64,000 nucleotides of DNA, taken from an uncultured Eubacteriales bacterium. GTDB taxonomy: Bacteria; Bacillota; Clostridia; Oscillospirales; Acutalibacteraceae. The notes under the pieces are model-generated. The model had not been told where the DNA came from, did no database searches, and saw nothing but the letters and a program-made list of their open reading frames with translations. The DNA lies in NCBI GenBank assembly GCA_934394855.1, contig CAKRRH010000002.1, positions 62,001-126,000 on the forward strand, written 5' to 3'. The translations under genes and the position numbers were made by a program. Position 1 is the first letter of the stretch. Every line of letters begins with the position of its first letter. This document shows, in pieces, positions 17,276 through 26,171 of this stretch.

Positions 17276-19042
17276 ATGTCACTCGAATCATTGAACTCAA
17301 GCCTATGGGGCGTCTGGTTCCTCATCGGCGCTGCACTTGTATTTTGGATGCAAGCCGGTTTTGCAATGGTAGAAGCCGGTTTCACCAGAGCAAAAAATAC
17401 CGGTAACATCATCATGAAAAACTTGATGGACTTCTGTATCGGTACTGTAATGTTCATTCTCATCGGTTTTGGTTTGCTTTTAGGCGAAGATGTTGTCGGA
17501 CTTATCGGCGCACCTGGCTTTGATATATTCACAGCATATCAGAGCTTTGACTGGTCAAACTTCGTGTTCAACCTTGTATTCTGCGCTACAACGGCAACAA
17601 TCGTTTCCGGTGCAATGGCTGAACGCACAAAGTTCCTTTCATACTGCATCTATTCGGCAGTTATCTCAGCACTCATCTACCCGATCGAAGCTCACTGGAT
17701 CTGGGGCGGCGGCTGGCTTGCACAGCTCGGTTTCCACGATTTCGCAGGCTCATGTGCAATACATATGGTAGGCGGTTTGTCAGCGCTCATCGGTGCTAAA
17801 ATTCTTGGACCGCGTATCGGTAAGTTCAAAAAGGACAAAAACGGCAAAGTTACAAAAGTCAACGCAGTTCCCGGTCACAACATCGCTCTCGGTGCTTTGG
17901 GTGTATTCATCCTTTGGCTCGGCTGGTACGGATTTAACGGTGCTGCCGCAACATCGGTTGACGAACTCGCTTCAATCTTCCTTACAACAACAGTTGCTCC
18001 GGCAGTTGCAACAGTTGTATGCATGATCTTTACTTGGGTTAAATATGGCAAGCCTGATGTTTCAATGTGCCTTAACGCATCACTTGCAGGTCTTGTTGCA
18101 ATCACAGCTCCCTGCGATGTTACAGACGCACTCGGTGCAACGATCATCGGTGCAGTCGCAGGTGTGCTTGTAGTATTCGGCGTATGGTTCCTTGACCACA
18201 AGCTCCATGTTGATGACCCGGTTGGTGCTGTTGCAGTTCACTTCATGAACGGACTTTGGGGCACAATCGCAGTTGGTCTTTTCGCAACAGATACAGCACC
18301 TGCATTTGCAAGAGGCGTTGCAGGCGGCGCTAACCAAATCGCAGCAAAAGGCTTGTTCTATGGCGGTGGATTCCACCAGCTCGGTTTGCAGTTACTCGGT
18401 GTGCTTTCAGTATGCGCTTGGACTGCAGTTACAATCACAATTACATTCCTTATCATCAAAGCAACAGTTGGTATCAGAGTATCTCGTGAAGAGGAAATCG
18501 AAGGTCTTGACAGGACAGAGCATGGTCTTGTATCGGCATATGCAGGCTTTGAGATGTCGGTTGAAGACAGCGTATTCACAGGTGATGAATATGTTGCACC
18601 GGCACTTGATGAAAATGCAGTATCAATGGACGAGGCAGTTCCGGTAGTTGTAAAATCTGCTCCTAAAACTGCAACTGCTTCCGATGTGAAGATGACTAAG
18701 GTTGAGCTTGTAATCAAACAGCAAAGACTTGAGGCTCTCAAAGATGCAATGATGGCAATCGGCATTACCGGTATGACGGTAACAAATGTAATGGGTTGCG
18801 GCGCTCAAAAGGGCAAACCGGAATATTATCGCGGTGTTGTTCAAGAGGTTAGCTTGCTTCCGAAGGTTCAGGTTGACATTGTTGTATGCAAAGTACCTGT
18901 TAAGCTTGTTGTTGAAACAGCTAAGAAGGTTCTTTACACAGGACATATCGGCGACGGTAAAATCTTTGTATATGATGTCGAGAATGTAATCAAGGTTCGC
19001 ACCGGCGAAGAAGGCTACGACGCTTTGCAGGATGAAGAATAA
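17276..19042 (+). CDS. amt: Ammonium transporter fused to a PII signal protein
   Basis: Residues 1 to about 420 form an Amt/Rh-type channel with about eleven membrane helices. Family marks include the N-terminal GAALVFWMQAGFAMVEAGF, AHWIWGGGWLA near 142 and the conserved channel histidines (DHKLHVDDPVGAVAVH region). Residues 473-588 are a complete PII domain: MTKVELVIK start, a T-loop QKGKPEYYRG with tyrosine at the usual modification site, and a C-terminal TGHIGDGKIFVYDVE. A linker of about 50 residues joins the parts. In other bacteria PII (GlnK) is separate and blocks Amt reversibly; here the gate is covalently attached. AAGGAGAG precedes the ATG. Confidence 0.95.
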   Translation: MSLESLNSSLWGVWFLIGAALVFWMQAGFAMVEAGFTRAKNTGNIIMKNLMDFCIGTVMFILIGFGLLLGEDVVGLIGAPGFDIFTAYQSFDWSNFVFNLVFCATTATIVSGAMAERTKFLSYCIYSAVISALIYPIEAHWIWGGGWLAQLGFHDFAGSCAIHMVGGLSALIGAKILGPRIGKFKKDKNGKVTKVNAVPGHNIALGALGVFILWLGWYGFNGAAATSVDELASIFLTTTVAPAVATVVCMIFTWVKYGKPDVSMCLNASLAGLVAITAPCDVTDALGATIIGAVAGVLVVFGVWFLDHKLHVDDPVGAVAVHFMNGLWGTIAVGLFATDTAPAFARGVAGGANQIAAKGLFYGGGFHQLGLQLLGVLSVCAWTAVTITITFLIIKATVGIRVSREEEIEGLDRTEHGLVSAYAGFEMSVEDSVFTGDEYVAPALDENAVSMDEAVPVVVKSAPKTATASDVKMTKVELVIKQQRLEALKDAMMAIGITGMTVTNVMGCGAQKGKPEYYRGVVQEVSLLPKVQVDIVVCKVPVKLVVETAKKVLYTGHIGDGKIFVYDVENVIKVRTGEEGYDALQDEE

Positions 19043-19099
19043 ATTTTAAGACATTTCGCAGCTGTCTTAATTTGCGACATCAAAAATACAGTTTAATTT

Positions 19100-19173
19100 A
19101 AAATCCGCTGTGGGCTTGACAGTCCGTCTGACAGTTTGTCTGACAATATGTCAATGCTCACGGCGGATTTTTT
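19100..19173 (+). terminator. Large terminator after the ammonium transporter gene
   Basis: AAAATCCGCTGTGGGC (from 19100) pairs over 16 positions with GCTCACGGCGGATTTT, followed by TT. The stem continues inward with TTGACA/TGTCAA. The loop holds repeated GTCTGACA units. Confidence 0.88.
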
Positions 19174-19190
19174 GTGCATTTCCTTTTGAC

Positions 19191-19219
19191 TTGAAATGGC
19201 GTTTATTATAGGGTATAAT
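19191..19219 (+). promoter_or_regulatory. Sigma-A promoter of the first two-component system
   Basis: TTGAAA at 19191-19196, a 17-base spacer and TATAAT at 19214-19219. About 85 bases of untranslated leader follow before the response regulator gene. Confidence 0.75.
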
Positions 19220-19304
19220 CAAAAATAATGACGGCTTTTAATGTAGATTTTAAGTTAGCAGGCTATCTTTATAATATAAAATACTCAAAAAGGACTGAGA
19301 TGAT

Positions 19305-19979
19305 ATGAGATTGTTGCTTGCAGAGGACGAAAAAGAGCTTTCAAACGCACTTGTGGCAATTTTGAAGCATAATAATTATTCGGTTGACGCAGTCTATGAC
19401 GGCGAAGCGGCATATGAATATGGTCTGGCTGAGAATTATGACGGAATAATTCTTGATATAATGATGCCGAAAATGAACGGAATCGAGGTTTTAAAGCAGC
19501 TTCGACAGAATAAAATAACGACTCCGATTTTGATGTTGACAGCCAAAAGCGAAATCGAGGATAAAATCAACGGGCTTGATTCGGGCGCCGATGATTATTT
19601 GACAAAGCCGTTTAACATGGGCGAATTGCTTGCAAGAGTCAGGGCGATTTGCCGAAGAAAGAGCGATGTTAAGCCGACGCACCTAAAATGCGGCAACACG
19701 ACCCTTGACCCGACGACCTATGAGCTTAAAACCGAACACGGCTCGATCAGGCTTGGCAACAAGGAATTTCAGATGCTTGAAATGCTGATGAGCAACTTTG
19801 GCAGGCTTATTTCGACCGAACAGTTCATGGAGCGGATATGGGGCTATGATTCGGACGCCGAAATCAATGTCGTTTGGGTATATGTATCGTATCTTCGCAA
19901 AAAGCTGTCGCAAATCAAGTCAAATGTGGAGATCAAGGCGACCCGTTCAGTCGGCTATTCGCTGATCGTTTCCGAATGA
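19305..19979 (+). CDS. OmpR/PhoB-family response regulator
   Basis: 224 residues: an N-terminal receiver domain with acidic pocket (EDE at 7-9), phosphoacceptor Asp51 (LDIMMP) and the conserved lysine in LTKPF near 103, then a winged-helix DNA-binding domain (about 128-222) ending in the conserved SVGYSLI. It resembles QseB/PhoP-like regulators. The partner kinase gene starts 18 bases downstream, so this is a co-transcribed pair. Regulated genes are not evident from the sequence. Confidence 0.93.
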   Translation: MRLLLAEDEKELSNALVAILKHNNYSVDAVYDGEAAYEYGLAENYDGIILDIMMPKMNGIEVLKQLRQNKITTPILMLTAKSEIEDKINGLDSGADDYLTKPFNMGELLARVRAICRRKSDVKPTHLKCGNTTLDPTTYELKTEHGSIRLGNKEFQMLEMLMSNFGRLISTEQFMERIWGYDSDAEINVVWVYVSYLRKKLSQIKSNVEIKATRSVGYSLIVSE

Positions 19980-19997
19980 TAAATCGGGGTGTGCTTA

Positions 19998-21329
19998 ATG
20001 ATTAAAAAATTACAACATAAATTCATTTTAATCTCAATGCTCAGCGTGCTTTGCGTAATTGTGCTGGTGATCGGCTCAATCAACGCAATAAATTTCTACC
20101 AAAAATCCCGTGAGCAGAACGATATGCTTGAATTTTTGACAAGCAACGACGGTTCGTTCCCGAATTTCAAGCAGATGAAGGACAATGTTACTCCGCCCGA
20201 AATGAAAGGTGAGAATAACGGTGAAAACGGCGAAAATATTGATTCGAACACGGCGCCCGAGCCGAAGGATGATGATAATGTCAGAGCACCGAGAATGAAT
20301 GCGGAAACCAAGTTTAAAACCCGATTTTTTGCGGTTTTTGCAGATGAAAACAACAATATCACAACGGTGCGAACCGACAACATTGCCGCAGTCGATGAGA
20401 GCGAGGCAACGGAATATGCGAGCAATATTCTGAAAAGCGGCAGCAGCGGCGGCTGGTCGGGAATATATAAATATCGTGTTGTTACAACGAGCGATAATAA
20501 TAAACTGATTGTGTTTCTTGATTGCACCGAAGATATAAACGCAGGCAAAACCTTGCTTTTAATATCGCTGGTAATCGGTGCGGCAAGCCTTTTGATCGTA
20601 CTTTTGCTTGTGTCGCTTTTCTCGAAAAAGGCAATCAAGCCGTTTGCCGAGAGCGTTGAAAAGCAAAAGCAATTTATCACCGACGCGTCGCATGAAATTA
20701 AAACTCCGCTTGCGATCATATCCGCAAATGCCGATGTTTTGAGCATAACGGAGGGTGAAAACGAATGGATTACCAGCATTCAAAATCAAACAAGGCGACT
20801 GTCACGGCTTGTGAAAAATTTGGTTTCGCTTGCAAAAATGGACGAAGAAAACACTCGTCTGTCATTTGAAAAATTTAATCTCAGCGAAGCAATGCTTGAT
20901 ACATCAGCGTCGTTTGACCCGGTTGCTCAAAAATACGGCAAAACGATTGCAGATGAGATTGAACCCGATTTGATGATGAACGGAAACGAAGAAACGATTC
21001 GCCAACTTGCCTCGATTTTGCTTGATAATGCAGTCAAATATTCGCTAAATGACAGCGAAATCAAGGTTCGGATTTACAAAAAGTCGAAATCGGTGCATAT
21101 TGAGGTGTCAAACAAGGCGGATAATGTTGATGAGAAAAACTTAAATCGGCTGTTTGACCGTTTTTACAGAAGTGATGAGGCTCGTGCCCGTGCCGAAAAT
21201 GATGTCGGCGGTTATGGCGTCGGGCTGTCGATTGCAAAGGCGATCGTCGGTCATCACAAGGGCAAAATCAGCGCGTCATATGACAACAACCTTTTGACAA
21301 TGACGGTAGTTTTGCCGCAAAATATTTAG
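19998..21329 (+). CDS. Sensor histidine kinase
   Basis: Membrane kinase partner of the preceding regulator, 443 residues. Two membrane helices (about 9-33 and 186-208) flank an extracytoplasmic sensor of about 150 residues that is rich in Asn, Asp and Pro. No clear HAMP domain is seen. The phosphoacceptor His232 lies in TDASHEIKTPLA, and the ATPase core has an N box (LLDNAVKYS) and a G box (GYGVGLSIAKAI). The ATG at 19998 is preferred over a GTG three codons upstream because GGGGTG stands before it. The signal sensed is unknown. Confidence 0.9.
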   Translation: MIKKLQHKFILISMLSVLCVIVLVIGSINAINFYQKSREQNDMLEFLTSNDGSFPNFKQMKDNVTPPEMKGENNGENGENIDSNTAPEPKDDDNVRAPRMNAETKFKTRFFAVFADENNNITTVRTDNIAAVDESEATEYASNILKSGSSGGWSGIYKYRVVTTSDNNKLIVFLDCTEDINAGKTLLLISLVIGAASLLIVLLLVSLFSKKAIKPFAESVEKQKQFITDASHEIKTPLAIISANADVLSITEGENEWITSIQNQTRRLSRLVKNLVSLAKMDEENTRLSFEKFNLSEAMLDTSASFDPVAQKYGKTIADEIEPDLMMNGNEETIRQLASILLDNAVKYSLNDSEIKVRIYKKSKSVHIEVSNKADNVDEKNLNRLFDRFYRSDEARARAENDVGGYGVGLSIAKAIVGHHKGKISASYDNNLLTMTVVLPQNI

Positions 21330-21339
21330 TATAAAAAAA

Positions 21340-21380
21340 TCCGACAGAAAGGAGCGATTCTTTCTGTCGGACTATTGTTT
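21340..21380. terminator. Bidirectional terminator
   Basis: TCCGACAGAAAG (21340-21351) and CTTTCTGTCGGA (21360-21371) form a perfect 12-bp stem. There is a T-run on the plus side and an A-run before it that becomes a T-run on the minus strand. It separates the convergent kinase and glycosyltransferase genes. Confidence 0.9.
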
Positions 21381-21388
21381 TTATCTTA

Positions 21389-22645
21389 TTATTTTATGTC
21401 GTTGATTGAAAGGTCAACCGTGTGTTCAATCTGCTTCCATTCAACCTTTTTGAAGAATGCCGCAATCGCGATCGGAATGTAGCTTATCATGAAAATCGGG
21501 AAGGTGAAGATTGAAAGAATTTTTCTGCCGGTTGAGCAATGAATGTTTTTCCATTCGCTTAGTGCCGTTATCAGTCCGATCACGAACATCAAAACATATG
21601 CGCTTGAAAGCAGCTGCAAAAGGGCGGTCAGCAACAAATTTATTGTAAAATTGCCTGTGACGATTGAGATAATGAGCATTGCCGCATTGATTATCAATCC
21701 CAAAACTGTGAAAACGACCGCCGGCAGGATGTTCATTGTCATGTCAAAGCAAGCAAATCCTCGTTTTTTGAAAATACCTTTTAACATTTTGCCGCCGTAG
21801 TTCATGAATACCTGCAAATATCCTTTTGCCCAGCGCATTCTCTGCGACCACGACTGAGAAAATTTTGTGGGCTGTTCGTCATAAAGCACAGCGTCGTGGC
21901 AATATCCGATTTTCTCGCCGTGCAAAATCGAGTCGATTGTAAACTCAATGTCCTCGGTCAAAAGGAAATGCTTCCAGCCGCCGTTGCGATTGATTATGTC
22001 GCGGTGAATGAGAAATCCCGTGCCTGATACCGCACAGCTTGTGCCGAGTGTATATCGGGGATTGTTGAGGAATTTTGCTTCACGCAAAAACCAAAGCGCA
22101 TAGCCCGACGACACCCAGTTGTCACCATAGTTTTTCGAGTTGCGATAGCAGGTGATGATTCGGTTATCGCCATAAAACGCTTTGTTCATTTCTTCAATGA
22201 AATGCTTATCAAGCAGATTGTCTGCGTCAAAGATGAAATATCCGTCATAATATTCATTGCCTTTTAGTGCCATTACCTTGCCAAAGAGGTGCTGCATTGC
22301 ATAGCCTTTGCCGACAAATTCGGTGTTTTGGCGTTCAAATACGGTAGCGCCGTGTTCAGCCGCCGCCTTTGCGGTTTCGTCCGTGCAGTTGTCGGCAATT
22401 ACATATATATCATAAAGCTCCGACGGATAGGTTTGAGCGTTCAGCGAATCAAGCAAATTGCCGATGACATTTTCCTCATTTCTTGCCGCAATCATGACCG
22501 CAAATTTGTGCATTTCCTTGTTGTCGTGCTTGATAGGCTTTTTGACAAGCGCCCAGAAAATGTAGAAAAACTGATAAGCGTAACATACCATAAATATTAC
22601 GCCTATTCCTAAGTTGATCATTTCAAGTACTTTATACAATGTCAT
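21389..22645 (-). CDS. Membrane glycosyltransferase, family 2
   Basis: Processive-type GT2 enzyme of 418 residues resembling poly-N-acetylglucosamine or cellulose synthase-like proteins. One N-terminal helix (about 8-30), a catalytic GT-A domain, and three or four C-terminal helices are visible. Active-site marks are IAARNEE, the DADN metal motif near 135, TED near 232 and the QRMRW motif near 272 that binds the acceptor. No partner deacetylase or export genes lie next to it. It is the third gene of an operon behind a response regulator and a kinase (gap 16 bases), which suggests that system controls an envelope or exopolysaccharide step. The sugar is not predictable. Confidence 0.88.
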   Translation of the reverse strand: MTLYKVLEMINLGIGVIFMVCYAYQFFYIFWALVKKPIKHDNKEMHKFAVMIAARNEENVIGNLLDSLNAQTYPSELYDIYVIADNCTDETAKAAAEHGATVFERQNTEFVGKGYAMQHLFGKVMALKGNEYYDGYFIFDADNLLDKHFIEEMNKAFYGDNRIITCYRNSKNYGDNWVSSGYALWFLREAKFLNNPRYTLGTSCAVSGTGFLIHRDIINRNGGWKHFLLTEDIEFTIDSILHGEKIGYCHDAVLYDEQPTKFSQSWSQRMRWAKGYLQVFMNYGGKMLKGIFKKRGFACFDMTMNILPAVVFTVLGLIINAAMLIISIVTGNFTINLLLTALLQLLSSAYVLMFVIGLITALSEWKNIHCSTGRKILSIFTFPIFMISYIPIAIAAFFKKVEWKQIEHTVDLSINDIK

Positions 22646-22661
22646 ATCTGTTTCCTCTTTA

Positions 22662-24569
22662 TCATAAATTATCTGCTTTATCGAATGTAAGCGTTACCTT
22701 GAACAGGTCGCCGTCGATTGAAATATCAAGCGAGCCGTTTTGAAGCGCCGTCAGGCTCTGTGCGATTGAAAGTCCGAGTCCGCTGCCCTCTGTGTTTCGG
22801 GAGCTGTCGCCTCTGACAAATCGTTCCATCAGCTCTTCGCTCGTAATGTTCAGCGGGCATTTTGAGATGTTGCTGAACGAAACGAATGCTTTGTTGTCGC
22901 TTTCTTTAAGCGACAGATAAACACGGGTTTGCGGTTGAGAATATTTTACTATATTTGAAAGCAGGTTATCAAACACTCTCCAAAGCAACCGCCCGTCCGC
23001 ATTTATATATATCGGCCGGTCCGGCTCGTTTTCAATCAAAGTAAGCTCGGCGGATCTGAACTTGTCGTCATATTCTGCGGCGGCTTGCGTCAGCATTACT
23101 CCGCAGTCTGTGCAGGCAAGCTCGACAGGAACATTTCCCGTTGAGGCCTTTGACGCGTCTACAAGATCGTTGATAAGCTTTGCAAGCTTTGACGACTGAC
23201 GGTCAAGCACATCAATATATTCATCCGCCTGTTCCTTTGTGGTTGACGGATTTTTAAGCAGGTCAACATATGTCACGATTGAAGTCAGCGGAGTCTTGAT
23301 GTCGTGTGAAACATTTGTGATAAGCTCGGTTTTGAACCGTTCGCTTTTCATGCGCTCATCGACGACCGATTGCATTGCTTTGCTGATGTTGTTAAGATCA
23401 TCGCCGTAATCACGAAAATTCCACATCAAATATTTAGTGTCGATTTGATGATCAATGTCGCCGTTTACGATTTGTTTAACGCCGCCCCTGAGCGTGCGAA
23501 GATTCATTATCACAAGCAGAATGATCGGCACCGTCACAACCTTTTCGATTATCCAGAAAATAAATATTTCAAGTCGTGTGCCGAGCGCCAAAAATACAAA
23601 TTCAATCAGCGATAAAAACGCAAGTACAAGAATTGTTTTCCACAAAAGCGGAAGATTGTTCAGGAAATTCCGAAGTTTGTCAAATAAATTCCGCCGTGGT
23701 GCGAACATCCACGAGAAAAATGAATAAATCAGCGTTTTGGTTAGCGGATTTTCGGCTTTGCACCGAACAGACAGCGTCATGATTATGCTCAAAATCAGCA
23801 AGCTCCAAAACAGCGCCGAGAAATAGTTTGTGCAAAATGTCGAGACGATCGAGTTTGAAAGCCGCGGCATTAAAAGCAGATTTACAAAGAACAGCGCAAG
23901 ACAGATTATGATGTATAAATCCAGCGGGATTTTGTCAATGAATCCGAATTTCACCGTCCGACTGCCGTTTTCCTGCCGCAGTCCGACCGAATATATCAAA
24001 AAAACCAAAAGCGTGATTCCGAGGACAAACGCCGCTAAGAATATGAAAATTACGGTATATTTCAGCGAACTGATTATTCCGTTGACCTTGTTTGAATAAT
24101 AGAAATCATCTTCGGCTGAGAGAGAAGAATCGATAAAATATGATACCGTCAGCTTCTTTTCCGTTCCGTCGTTTTGCGTCAGCGTCGCCGAATAGGTGCC
24201 GGTATAATCATAATCCACACTATCATAGTTTCTGAGCAAAAGCTGTTCGTTTTCGTCGAATAGCCCGAAAGAAAAATTAGTCTTGTCTCTGCCAAACGAT
24301 GTTTTCATCTTTTCAAGCGGCAGACTCTCGACACCGGTATTTTCATAATCAAGCACCATCGGATAATAGTTGTAAATTACCTCTTTGGCTTTTCTTGTGC
24401 CAAGCTCTGAATAGGAATCGTTAAGTGCCGAACGCCCGTTGTCGTAATAATAATTATGCGACACGAAAAATCCGATTCCGAATGTGCAAAGCAAACATAT
24501 CGCAATGAAAACAATCAGCAATATGGTCGCCGTCAGCTTCGCTCCAAACGATGTTTGCAGCTTTTTCAT
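22662..24569 (-). CDS. Multi-pass sensor histidine kinase
   Basis: 635 residues. One N-terminal helix (about 11-37) precedes an extracytoplasmic region of about 130 residues. Then come about six helices between 168 and 357, a short linker, the phosphoacceptor His422 in VSHDIKTPLTS, and an ATPase domain with NLLSNIVKYS and GSGLGLSIAQ. The layout resembles VanS-like kinases with several membrane helices often seen in Clostridia. The ATG at 24569 is preceded by GGAGG at eight bases; an in-frame TTG just upstream is not needed. Co-transcribed with the upstream regulator. Confidence 0.9.
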   Translation of the reverse strand: MKKLQTSFGAKLTATILLIVFIAICLLCTFGIGFFVSHNYYYDNGRSALNDSYSELGTRKAKEVIYNYYPMVLDYENTGVESLPLEKMKTSFGRDKTNFSFGLFDENEQLLLRNYDSVDYDYTGTYSATLTQNDGTEKKLTVSYFIDSSLSAEDDFYYSNKVNGIISSLKYTVIFIFLAAFVLGITLLVFLIYSVGLRQENGSRTVKFGFIDKIPLDLYIIICLALFFVNLLLMPRLSNSIVSTFCTNYFSALFWSLLILSIIMTLSVRCKAENPLTKTLIYSFFSWMFAPRRNLFDKLRNFLNNLPLLWKTILVLAFLSLIEFVFLALGTRLEIFIFWIIEKVVTVPIILLVIMNLRTLRGGVKQIVNGDIDHQIDTKYLMWNFRDYGDDLNNISKAMQSVVDERMKSERFKTELITNVSHDIKTPLTSIVTYVDLLKNPSTTKEQADEYIDVLDRQSSKLAKLINDLVDASKASTGNVPVELACTDCGVMLTQAAAEYDDKFRSAELTLIENEPDRPIYINADGRLLWRVFDNLLSNIVKYSQPQTRVYLSLKESDNKAFVSFSNISKCPLNITSEELMERFVRGDSSRNTEGSGLGLSIAQSLTALQNGSLDISIDGDLFKVTLTFDKADNL

Positions 24570-24593
24570 CAAATAAACCTCCGTATTATACGG

Positions 24594-25283
24594 TTATATC
24601 TTTTCAAATTTATACCCTTGTCCCCAAACTACTTTTAAATATATCGGGCGAGCCGGGTCTTTTTCAAGCTTTTCCCTGATGTGACGAATATGCACCGCAA
24701 CCGTGCCGTCAGAGCCGAGCGGTTCGTCGTCCCAAACCTGTTTATATATTTCTTTAGGGGAAATGACTTCGCCTGCGTGAGCCATCAGCAGCTTTAATAT
24801 GTCGAATTCGATCGGCGTCAGTGAGATTGCCTCATTATTCACCGTTACCGTTTTTTGCTTATCGTCAAGCGATATTTCACCGATGTCCAGCCGTTCTTTT
24901 TTGATCTTGCCGCCGCCGAGCTGCATATATCTGCGAAGCTGTGAGCGTATTCTTGCCATTAACTCAACCGGGTTGAACGGCTTTGTAATATAATCGTCCG
25001 CACCGATATTAAGCCCCAAAACCTTGTCGGTGTCCTGGCTTTTTGCGGTTAGCATGATTATCGGAAAATTATACTTCTCACGCAATTTTACCATTGCCGT
25101 GATTCCGTCCATTTCCGGCATCATGATGTCCATTAAGCAAAGATGAATTTCGTGAGCCGCCGCCATGTGAAGCGCCTCAAGACCGGTATATGCCTCATAT
25201 GTGTTGTAGCCCTCATTGTTTAGATAAATCTTGAGTGCCGCTACAATGTCTTTTTCGTCGTCGCATATAAGAACATTATACAA
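24594..25283 (-). CDS. OmpR-family response regulator (VanR-like)
   Basis: 229 residues: receiver domain with acidic CDDEKD pocket, phosphoacceptor Asp52 (LMDIMMP) and ITKPFNPVELMAR, then a winged-helix domain (about 130-228) with the GTVAVHIRHIREKLE helix and a VWGQGYKF end. The start is a TTG at 25283, supported by GAGGTG seven bases upstream; no suitable ATG exists nearby. First gene of an operon with the kinase (24 bases on) and the glycosyltransferase. Confidence 0.92.
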   Translation of the reverse strand: MYNVLICDDEKDIVAALKIYLNNEGYNTYEAYTGLEALHMAAAHEIHLCLMDIMMPEMDGITAMVKLREKYNFPIIMLTAKSQDTDKVLGLNIGADDYITKPFNPVELMARIRSQLRRYMQLGGGKIKKERLDIGEISLDDKQKTVTVNNEAISLTPIEFDILKLLMAHAGEVISPKEIYKQVWDDEPLGSDGTVAVHIRHIREKLEKDPARPIYLKVVWGQGYKFEKI

Positions 25284-25391
25284 ATCAATTCACCTCGACT
25301 ATAATTGTACTAAAATTATAATAATATTACAAGTGATTTTTCCTTAAGATTTTATTAAGATGTTAATTTTAGTGTCAAAACAACTGCCGTT

Positions 25392-25420
25392 TTGACAAAA
25401 TCGTGATTATGATGTAAAAT
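25392..25420 (+). promoter_or_regulatory. Sigma-A promoter of maf
   Basis: TTGACA at 25392-25397, a 17-base spacer and TAAAAT at 25415-25420, close to consensus. It is 30 bases upstream of the maf start. Confidence 0.85.
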
Positions 25421-25449
25421 AATAATCATCATAAAAGGAGCGGTTTTTG

Positions 25450-26004
25450 ATGAAAGTTATTCTTGCAAGCGGTTCTCCGAGAAGAAAAGAACTGCTTAAA
25501 ACAATATTTGATGAATTTGAAATAATCACGGCGGATGTGGACGAAACAGTACCCGTCGGTACATTGCCAAAAGACGCACCAGAAATTTTGGCAAAAATCA
25601 AATGCCAATCGGTTGCGGAAAAATATCCTAATGCACTCACGATCGGTGCAGACACGCTGGTAATTCATAATGATAAGAGGCTCGGCAAGCCGAAAAATGA
25701 CGACGATGCGTTCAATATGTTGAAATCGCTTTCGGGCGATGTTCATTCGGTAATAACAGGCTGCTGCGTAGCATATCACGGCGACTGTCACACCTTTTCG
25801 TGCGAAACCGATGTGAAGTTCTATGAGCTGTCGGATGATGAGATTTTGAATTATATCAAAACAGGCGAGCCGAGCGACAAAGCCGGCGCATATGGGATTC
25901 AGGGGTTCGGCAGCTTGCTGATTGAGAAAATCGACGGCGATTATTTTAATGTAGTCGGACTTCCTGTTTCAAGACTTAAAAGAGAAATTGATAAAATCAT
26001 GTAA
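25450..26004 (+). CDS. maf: Maf-family nucleoside triphosphate pyrophosphatase
   Basis: Maf proteins hydrolyse dTTP, UTP and modified nucleotides, cleaning the nucleotide pool; overproduction blocks septation in Bacillus. 184 residues. The nucleotide-binding N-terminus LASGSPRRKELL, the IGADTLV motif with the catalytic Asp near 70, and DKAGAYGIQGFG near 140 are all conserved. AGGAG precedes the ATG at 25450; an in-frame TTG just before it would add one residue. It has its own promoter and terminator, so it is monocistronic. Confidence 0.95.
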   Translation: MKVILASGSPRRKELLKTIFDEFEIITADVDETVPVGTLPKDAPEILAKIKCQSVAEKYPNALTIGADTLVIHNDKRLGKPKNDDDAFNMLKSLSGDVHSVITGCCVAYHGDCHTFSCETDVKFYELSDDEILNYIKTGEPSDKAGAYGIQGFGSLLIEKIDGDYFNVVGLPVSRLKREIDKIM

Positions 26005-26010
26005 AACAAA

Positions 26011-26038
26011 AAAACCATGCCAAAAAGCATGGTTTTTA
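26011..26038 (+). terminator. Terminator of maf
   Basis: AAACCATGC, a C/A loop and GCATGGTTTTT form a compact stem seven bases after the maf stop. Confidence 0.88.
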
Positions 26039-26061
26039 TCAAAAATCAAGCATTGAAATCT

Positions 26062-26136
26062 TGGTTTGTGGTTGATTATCTCATAAGCTATATTTTTCTC
26101 ATCGAGCAGTGCGTATATATCATTTTTTGTCAGCAT
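26062..26136 (-). pseudogene. 5' remnant of a YbaK/ProX-type prolyl-tRNA editing gene
   Basis: Reading the minus strand from an ATG at 26136 gives MLTKNDIYALLDEKNIAYEI followed by INHKP. This is the typical N-terminus of YbaK/ProX proteins, which clear mischarged Ala-tRNA(Pro) or Cys-tRNA(Pro). A good GAGG ribosome binding site precedes it. After about 25 codons the similarity stops, and the frame runs antisense into the maf terminator and the end of maf. The rest of the gene, about 140 codons, is missing. A deletion next to the inserted 305-bp element would explain it. The match is short and made by eye. Confidence 0.45.
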
Positions 26137-26171
26137 AAATAACCTCTATAAAAAATAAATGCAAATATAAA

